Source: Crambe crambe
Taxonomy: Eukaryota > Porifera > Demospongiae > Poecilosclerida > Crambeidae
Reading direction: 5' to 3'
Assembly: GCA_963924555.1 (NCBI GenBank)
Contig: OZ004598.1
Span: forward strand, 2,566,501 to 2,630,500
DNA: 64,000 nucleotides
Part shown: piece by piece, positions 58,293 through 64,000 of the stretch
Layout of the letters: each line of letters begins with the position of its first letter
Numbering within the stretch: the stretch's first letter is position 1
Notes under the pieces: model-generated
What the model was told of the DNA's origin: nothing
What the model saw: only the letters and a program-made list of their open reading frames with translations
The model's database searches: none
Made by a program: the position numbers and the translations under genes

Positions 58293-61200
58293 GGGAAAGA
58301 TAGATATGGTGGCTGTGATGGGGGTGGTTGTGACTCTGGAAATGTGTTGGAGGAGGAGGGCAGTGGCGGGCACGGGAGGAGATGCCATGAAGAGACTATG
58401 GGGTCTAGCTTAACACCAGATGAGGCTGCATTCAGGTCGACACTGATAGGTGCTGTAAGTGATTTGAAACGTGATTTGCTGAGCATGAGATCTGATATTC
58501 AGGCCCTGAAGGTTGCAGGTTCAAATAAGACAAGCAACATGCAAGCAATCGACTACTGCTTTCTGTTTGTTCGGTTGATGGGTAGGGCTGACGAGTTGGT
58601 GAAATCACTTTTGGAAGGACTCTTAGAGTGTCAAGTACATTACTACATAGTGGTGAAACGGGGCTTCATCTCCTCTTTGAAGGTGAAGGTTGCCAAAGCT
58701 GATGCACCCACAGTGATCACTAAGGGATGGTTAAAGGGGTGTTTGTAGATGTGTGGGTGGCAGCACCGAGGTCATATAGCAGCAGCGAGGGATGGCGATT
58801 GTGGCAGGGAAAGAATGTATACCCATCAGGGAAGAGAGGGCTCAGGGGTCCGGGTGACATCGTGGAACTGTAGGGGCATGACTACAGCTGTCCCGTACAT
58901 CCAAGAACTGCGTACAGACATTCTCTTTCTATGTGAGACGTGATCTGTTTCGGCTTTCGGAGGTGCAGGAAGGGTTTGAGTCGTGGGGACGATCAGATGA
59001 CAGGCTGAGTGAGGGTGCAGAGGTGGGTGTGGGGGGTATAGGCTTCTTGTGGAGGAAGAATGTATTGGCTACTCCCATTGAGGGCATCAAGTCTGACAGG
59101 ATTGGTGGCCTAAGATTTGAAGTGGGGGAGGGGTGTGTGGTATCGGTGATTGGGGTGTATCTGCCGTGTTTGGACCAAGGTATTGATGTGTACAGGTAGC
59201 ACCTGTTGGTATTGGAGGAGGTGATTTCAGAGTCAGAGAGGCATGGCCCTGTGATGGTTGTTGGGGCTCACTTAGGGGGTGTTGGGAGGGCCAAAGGGGG
59301 AGGGAGAGTCAAATGTACAGGGAGTCTTTCTCTTTGACTTGATCGGCAGATGTGAACTCAGTGCAGTGTCCCTGGGGAGTATATCTTGTGGGGAGTGCTA
59401 CACATACAGAAATGGGACAGTTACCACCACTGTAGACTATGTATTGATGGACCTGGCCACGGCTTCAATGACGGAGTCATGTGAAAACCTCTCTGAGGTT
59501 GAATTAAATTTGTCTGATCATCTTCCATTGTCCGTGACCCTTGGCTGCGACCCTAGTTGCAGTAAAGAGCAGAAAGCACAATTTGATGGAGTGGATTGGC
59601 AGAGTGCCAGGGCAAGTGGAGCGTTAGCAGATTATGAGAAGGAGGTGAGTGGGAGCTTTCCAGCACGGAGACTATGATGACAGGTCACAGGTGGACGCTG
59701 AGATCAAAGCTGTAGCAGAGCTACTGGTGGGTGCTGCAAAGAAGACCCTCCCACAGTTGGGTAGTGAGAGCCATAGAAAAAAGTGATTCAGTGATGATGT
59801 TCTAAGGTCAGTTTGTGCTCAAAGTAGAGAGGCTTGTAAAAGATGGCGGGAGGCGGGGTATCCGAGGGAGGGGGCTCTTTTTGAAAGGCGTGTGTCAGCA
59901 AAGAGAGCAGTGAGAAGGAGGGTTCGAGAATGTGCAGCAAGGGAGGAAAGGAAGAGAATCCAGCGTAGAGAAAAGCTCTTTTGGAGTGGGGCACCAGGAA
60001 GGTTCAGGATACCTCAAAAGAAGAGGAAATGTTGTTCAAAGTTGGTAAGTGATGGACATGTAGTTAATGACAGGGGTAGGATGTTGGAGCTTTGGGTGGA
60101 GCATTTTGAGGGTCTGGTGAGGTCACGTCTGTCAGAGGACAAAGGGAGGAGTGAGTATAGCAAGGAGCTGGATAAGCTGGAAGCAGCATCAAGAGGAAGT
60201 GCATTCTGGATGTTCCTTTTATGGCTGAGGAGGTAGAGCAAGCAGTCCTTAGATTGAAGAAGAAGAAGGCGGCTGGTCCAGATGGACTGACAGTGGAACA
60301 CTTACAGGAGGCAGGGAGTGATATTCAGATATGGCTGAGGAATGTATTGAATGCTATTATTGAGCTAGAGGAGGTTCCTAGTGCACTGAAGTCTGACATT
60401 GTCATTCCAGTGTATAAGGGGAGTGGTAGGGATCCAGGTTTGACAGATAGCTATCGTGGAGTGACCTTGTCGTCAGTAATTGTGAAGCTGTTGGAGATGT
60501 TGGTGCTGAGTAGAATGAGTGTTTTGTTAAGTGAGGCTGGAATTCCACATGTAAACCAATCTGCATAAAGGAAGGGAGTCTCTTGCTCAGATGCAATTTT
60601 TGCCACTCAAGAGGCAATTGCAAGATATGTTGGTGGTGGTAGTAAGGTATATATATGTCTGTATGACCTGCAGATAGCCTTTGATTCGGTGGAATACCCT
60701 GTACTGTTCAGGAGGCTGTTTAAGGTGGGGATAAATGGGAAGACGTGGAGGGTTCTAAAGAGCTGGTACCAGGGTGCAGAAGGGCGTGTGAGAGTGGAAG
60801 GATCCCTGTCGCGAAGCTTCTTGATTGACAGAGGGGTTAAGCAAGGCTCAGTGCTGTCTCCAACACTATTCCTGCTGATCATGAATCCTTTGCTACAACA
60901 GTTACAGTCTGCAGAGTTAGGGTTATCCATCAATAATTGTGGGTGGCTTTGCACATGCTGATGACATTAGAACAATATCGGCTAGCATGGAGTCCTTGGA
61001 GGGCCAGGTTAATCTGGTAAAGAGATTTTGTGAAGCAAATCATCTGCATTTAAATGTGCAAAAGTGTGAAGTGATAGTGTTTGATCGGCAGGGGGAGGAC
61101 CTCTGGTACTGGGAATGGTATTGAAATTGAGGGAGAGGTGGTTCCATGGAGATCAGAGGCAAAGTGTTTGGGCTACTGGTGGAAAGGGGACCTATTTGGG

Positions 61201-62040
61201 ACTCGCAGTTGATGAGGGCATCAGCAAGCAAGGAGGGCGTTTTTCCAGTTTGGTAGTATTGGTACATTCGATGGGGAGTTTAACCCGGCATCAAGCAGGT
61301 CCATTATTGATACATGCGTGATGCCGGTTCTCCTTTATGGCTGCCACATTGACAAGCTCCATCGCTTTTTGGGTGAATTGGCAAAGTATGGTCTCAGGTG
61401 GCCAAAGCACCACTCCAACACAGCAGCACATATCGCTTTGGACTTGGAATCGGTTTGGTGTAGGCTGTTGTCAGCGAAGCTTGACTTCCTAAGGAGGAGA
61501 ATGATCAGCAATGAGGGAATTGGTGCTGAGATGATGTGCGTGATGGTAGATGAGGTAGAGTCACTATGCCTGGTCAAAGAGTGCAGAGAGCTGGAGGAGA
61601 GCTATGGCACGTGTTTCACAAATGAGATATTGGAGGATGCAGAGCAAGTGAGCATGAGGGAGGTGAGTGACACCCTGCAGACAATGGATAGGGAGGAGAT
61701 GCTGGAGAGGTGTGGGAAGAAATCGGCACTGATTGCAGAGGTGGCAAAGGGGAAGACATGGGCTGAGCTGTGGGATAGAGTGATGGATCTGAGATCCTGG
61801 CAAGTCGAGGAGCTAAAAAACCTCAGCAGGGTGTTAAGTTCTCATGGAAGGGGGAGTAAGCCATGTCCACCATGCAATGTGGGGGACCTGGGGCTCGCTG
61901 ATGGATCACCTGCTAGAAAGTCATAGGGACAAGCTGAAGTTGGGAGATAGCAGACAGGCGAGCACAATTGTGAACAATTTGAAGGCAGGAAACCTGAACT
62001 TTCTGAGCAAATTTAATTGCAATTACGTGTTGACTTTTGA
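58293..62040 (+). mobile_element. Decayed LINE with APE endonuclease and reverse transcriptase
   Basis: In order: an ORF1-like region (to about 58748); endonuclease start VTSWNCRG (about 58855) and end TTVDYVLMD then LNLSDHLPLSV (about 59430-59540); reverse transcriptase KKAAGPDGLTVEHLQEAGS, DSYRGVTLSSVIVKLLE, YDLQIAFDSVEYPVLFRR, RGVKQGSVLSPTLFLL and FAHADDI in place of FADD (60230-60975); then a C-terminal region ending in a possible zinc finger (CPPCN and HLLESHRDK). Stops and frameshifts break it in several places, so it is dead. The same flank without the element is at 47920-47960, placing the ends between CTCAAAT and ATTCGCG. Clade CR1/Jockey-like is inference. Confidence 0.87.
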
Positions 62041-63242
62041 ATTCGCGAAAATATCGGCTGTGCTGACCCTTTACCTTCCATTTGTGATAGTGCGACATCG
62101 AGACTAGAAGTAGCTAAGTATAGTGGTTGGTAACAGAGTGAGTAATATGGGGACCCCTTCAGGGACCCAATCTCGACCCTGAAGTGACGTAATGAGCGCA
62201 ATTTTTATTCCTTAAAGAAGCAGGTGTGTTGGTGTGCTGGTTACTCTCCACTTGACTTCTGTAAACTTTTCATATGAAATTTTAACAACTTCTTCACCCT
62301 TCTCTTGATAAATAAGACTTTTTAAATAAATTCTCAGTGCATGAAATCATGGCTGATAAAAAAAATACTAATTGCGGTCAAAAACCATTTCTCCTGTTCA
62401 GGCATTGACTCGATAGATGTTCATGGTATATATTATCTTATATCAAAAATCAAACTTGTTCCAATAAAGTGTGTGCATGCAAAGATCAAACACAATTTCT
62501 GACTCTTTGCTGCCATACTGTGTTAGCATACATCAACTGTTCACCAAATAGTTGAGTCTGTAGAAATATGAATCTAGGCTCAGGAAAGATTAAATGTTGT
62601 AGTACTCTTTCCGTGGGGAAATATTCTTGCAATGAAATGACATTGGAAGTAATTTTGTGAAAAAAGTAGGAATTTGTATCACATTAAGTACACAAGAAAT
62701 TCTCAGAACAAAACAAAATTTGCAGGTAGGAGTGATACATCTTAGCACTATCAATTCACAAAAAAATCAAATTCCTAATTCATGGAGAAATGAAATTTGA
62801 TCACTCTCTCCACTGGTACTTTCAGCCTATACTTGGACTAGGTGCACTCTCAGCCTCAGAAAGTCTAATGATACTACAACTAGCTACTTCATAAGCATAC
62901 ATCATTATCTCCTTGAATAAACCTTCTTCCATATGCTTGAATATCACGTTTACCATCTTTTGTAGAATAGAGCCGAGTTTGCTGTTTGTATTCTCGTGAA
63001 ATTAACATTGTATTATGGCAATGGACTTCCGGTGCATTGGCGATTCGACTGCATGGGAGTTTACATAGTTGCCGTTTGTCCCAATGCACTTTGTTTTTAG
63101 TGTGATGCATTGGGACAATTTAGTGTGCAGTAACACACTTTCATTTTTACAGCGTATTGCTATAGCATACCTAGATATTTTAGTCTGATAAGATAGAGCT
63201 AGCTACAAAAGGAATTTGCTGTAACTGGCTCATTTGCTAATC
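62041..63242. other. GPCR flanking segment X (copy 3)
   Basis: Matches 47940-48440 with some extra sequence (about 62155-62750 has no partner there). No gene. It ends in the 5' flank of GPCR copy 3. Confidence 0.7.
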
Positions 63243-64000
63243 ATGAATATTACACAAGAATTTGGATCCTTTTGCGAGAATGCCAGTGAGAATAATACCA
63301 CTGATATTATTTGGCAGCTTCAAGGTGGCTTCAGAATCAGTGCTATGGTATTAGCTGTCTTCCAAATCCTCATTCTGAGTGTAGGTTTGCCATGGAATTT
63401 GATGGTAATCGTGACCATAGTCAAAGAGAAACTCTACAAGCATCCCACCATTGTACTTCTCCTCAATCTAGTCACAATCGACTTTCTCTACATCATACTA
63501 GTACTTCCCATTAACATAGTGGTGGGAACTGCTGGAGAATTTATACTTGGAAGGAGTGATTTGATGAGATGCAATTCGTGTCAAATTGGAATATTAGATC
63601 CAATATTCCCTATTTTGTCGATATATGCTATCACTTTTCTATCTTTTGATAGATTGTTCTACTTTTACAAGCCCCTTCATTACAAAAGTATCGTCACTAT
63701 ACCCAGGATACTTGTAGCAATTTCAACCATATGGTTAGTTGTCCTCATCATCTCAGCAATACCCCTCTTTAATATTGGTAAAATAAATGACATTATAGTT
63801 TTTTATCGTCCGTTTGCAGCATGTACATTAATAAGCTTCACAAATGATATAGAGATAGAAGTAGTGTTCATTGTCTTGATATTTATAATAATATGCCTGC
63901 CACTAATTGTGCTGATAGTATGTAATATATGTGTGATTTACATTGTACAGAAGACCATTCGAGAAGTGTACAATGCTAAGGCAAATAATGAAGATGTCTA
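63243..64000 (+). CDS. Class A GPCR, copy 3, truncated by window end
   Basis: Intact from the ATG through TM5 (about 253 residues). Almost identical to copies 1 and 2, and closer to copy 2 (F-Y-F-Y after the D-R-L motif, N-I-G-K in the second extracellular loop). TM6, TM7 and the tail lie beyond the window. Confidence 0.92.
   Translation, partial: MNITQEFGSFCENASENNTTDIIWQLQGGFRISAMVLAVFQILILSVGLPWNLMVIVTIVKEKLYKHPTIVLLLNLVTIDFLYIILVLPINIVVGTAGEFILGRSDLMRCNSCQIGILDPIFPILSIYAITFLSFDRLFYFYKPLHYKSIVTIPRILVAISTIWLVVLIISAIPLFNIGKINDIIVFYRPFAACTLISFTNDIEIEVVFIVLIFIIICLPLIVLIVCNICVIYIVQKTIREVYNAKANNEDV

Overview
The window is animal nuclear DNA. Genes are interrupted by many short GT-AG introns, the DNA is AT-rich, and nested genes, MITEs and microsatellites are dense. 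The intron-rich receptor tyrosine kinase with fibronectin III repeats, the near-identical intronless class A GPCRs and the small secreted genes suggest a demosponge of the Amphimedon type. That assignment is inference from gene content, not a database match.

Layout. 1-11.4 kb: the 3' part of a cytosolic alanyl-tRNA synthetase gene (+, six exons). Its 7.5-kb intron holds a complete one-exon secreted-protein gene on the other strand, a broken DUF3504/Crypton-like recombinase and a HIRAN-like fragment. 11.8-27.4 kb: a 29-exon receptor tyrosine kinase (+). One intron hosts a four-exon membrane-protein gene on the minus strand, another an antisense transmembrane exon, and a third a 91-bp satellite inside a roughly 1.06-kb tandem duplication. 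27.6-31.2 kb: a broken histidine-phosphatase gene and a four-exon cysteine-rich secreted gene with a TATA box. 32.3-34.7 kb: a decayed LINE and several MITEs. 35.2-36.4 kb: GPCR copy 1. 38.3-44.7 kb: a second copy of the receptor-tail/phosphatase block, split by two MITEs, a 3.7-kb DNA transposon with a 1082-residue DDE-type protein, and two smaller insertions. It ends in the only apparently intact phosphatase gene. 45.3-47.8 kb: a 2.46-kb transposon with long GC-rich inverted repeats, a 6-bp target duplication and an intron-containing Pelle/IRAK-like kinase fragment inside. 48.5-49.7 kb: GPCR copy 2, inverted relative to its flanks. 51.6-54.4 kb: a third phosphatase remnant and the second secreted gene. 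54.4-58.3 kb: repeats only. 58.3-62.0 kb: a second decayed LINE. 63.2 kb to the end: GPCR copy 3, cut by the window edge.

The region from 27 to 64 kb is a mosaic of repeated segmental duplication (phosphatase plus secreted gene; GPCR plus flanks) broken by mobile elements. Because the copies are paralogous, several insertions have an empty site in the same window, which fixes their boundaries without outside data. The same comparison shows two small inversions between copies, each close to short inverted repeats.

The strongest candidate for something undescribed is the 45,315-47,777 element. It looks like a Pack-type DNA transposon that captured a multi-exon kinase at the DNA level. Its termini carry palindromic GC-rich iterons, and a 49-bp relative with the same ends and the same target-duplication length lies 240 bp away.
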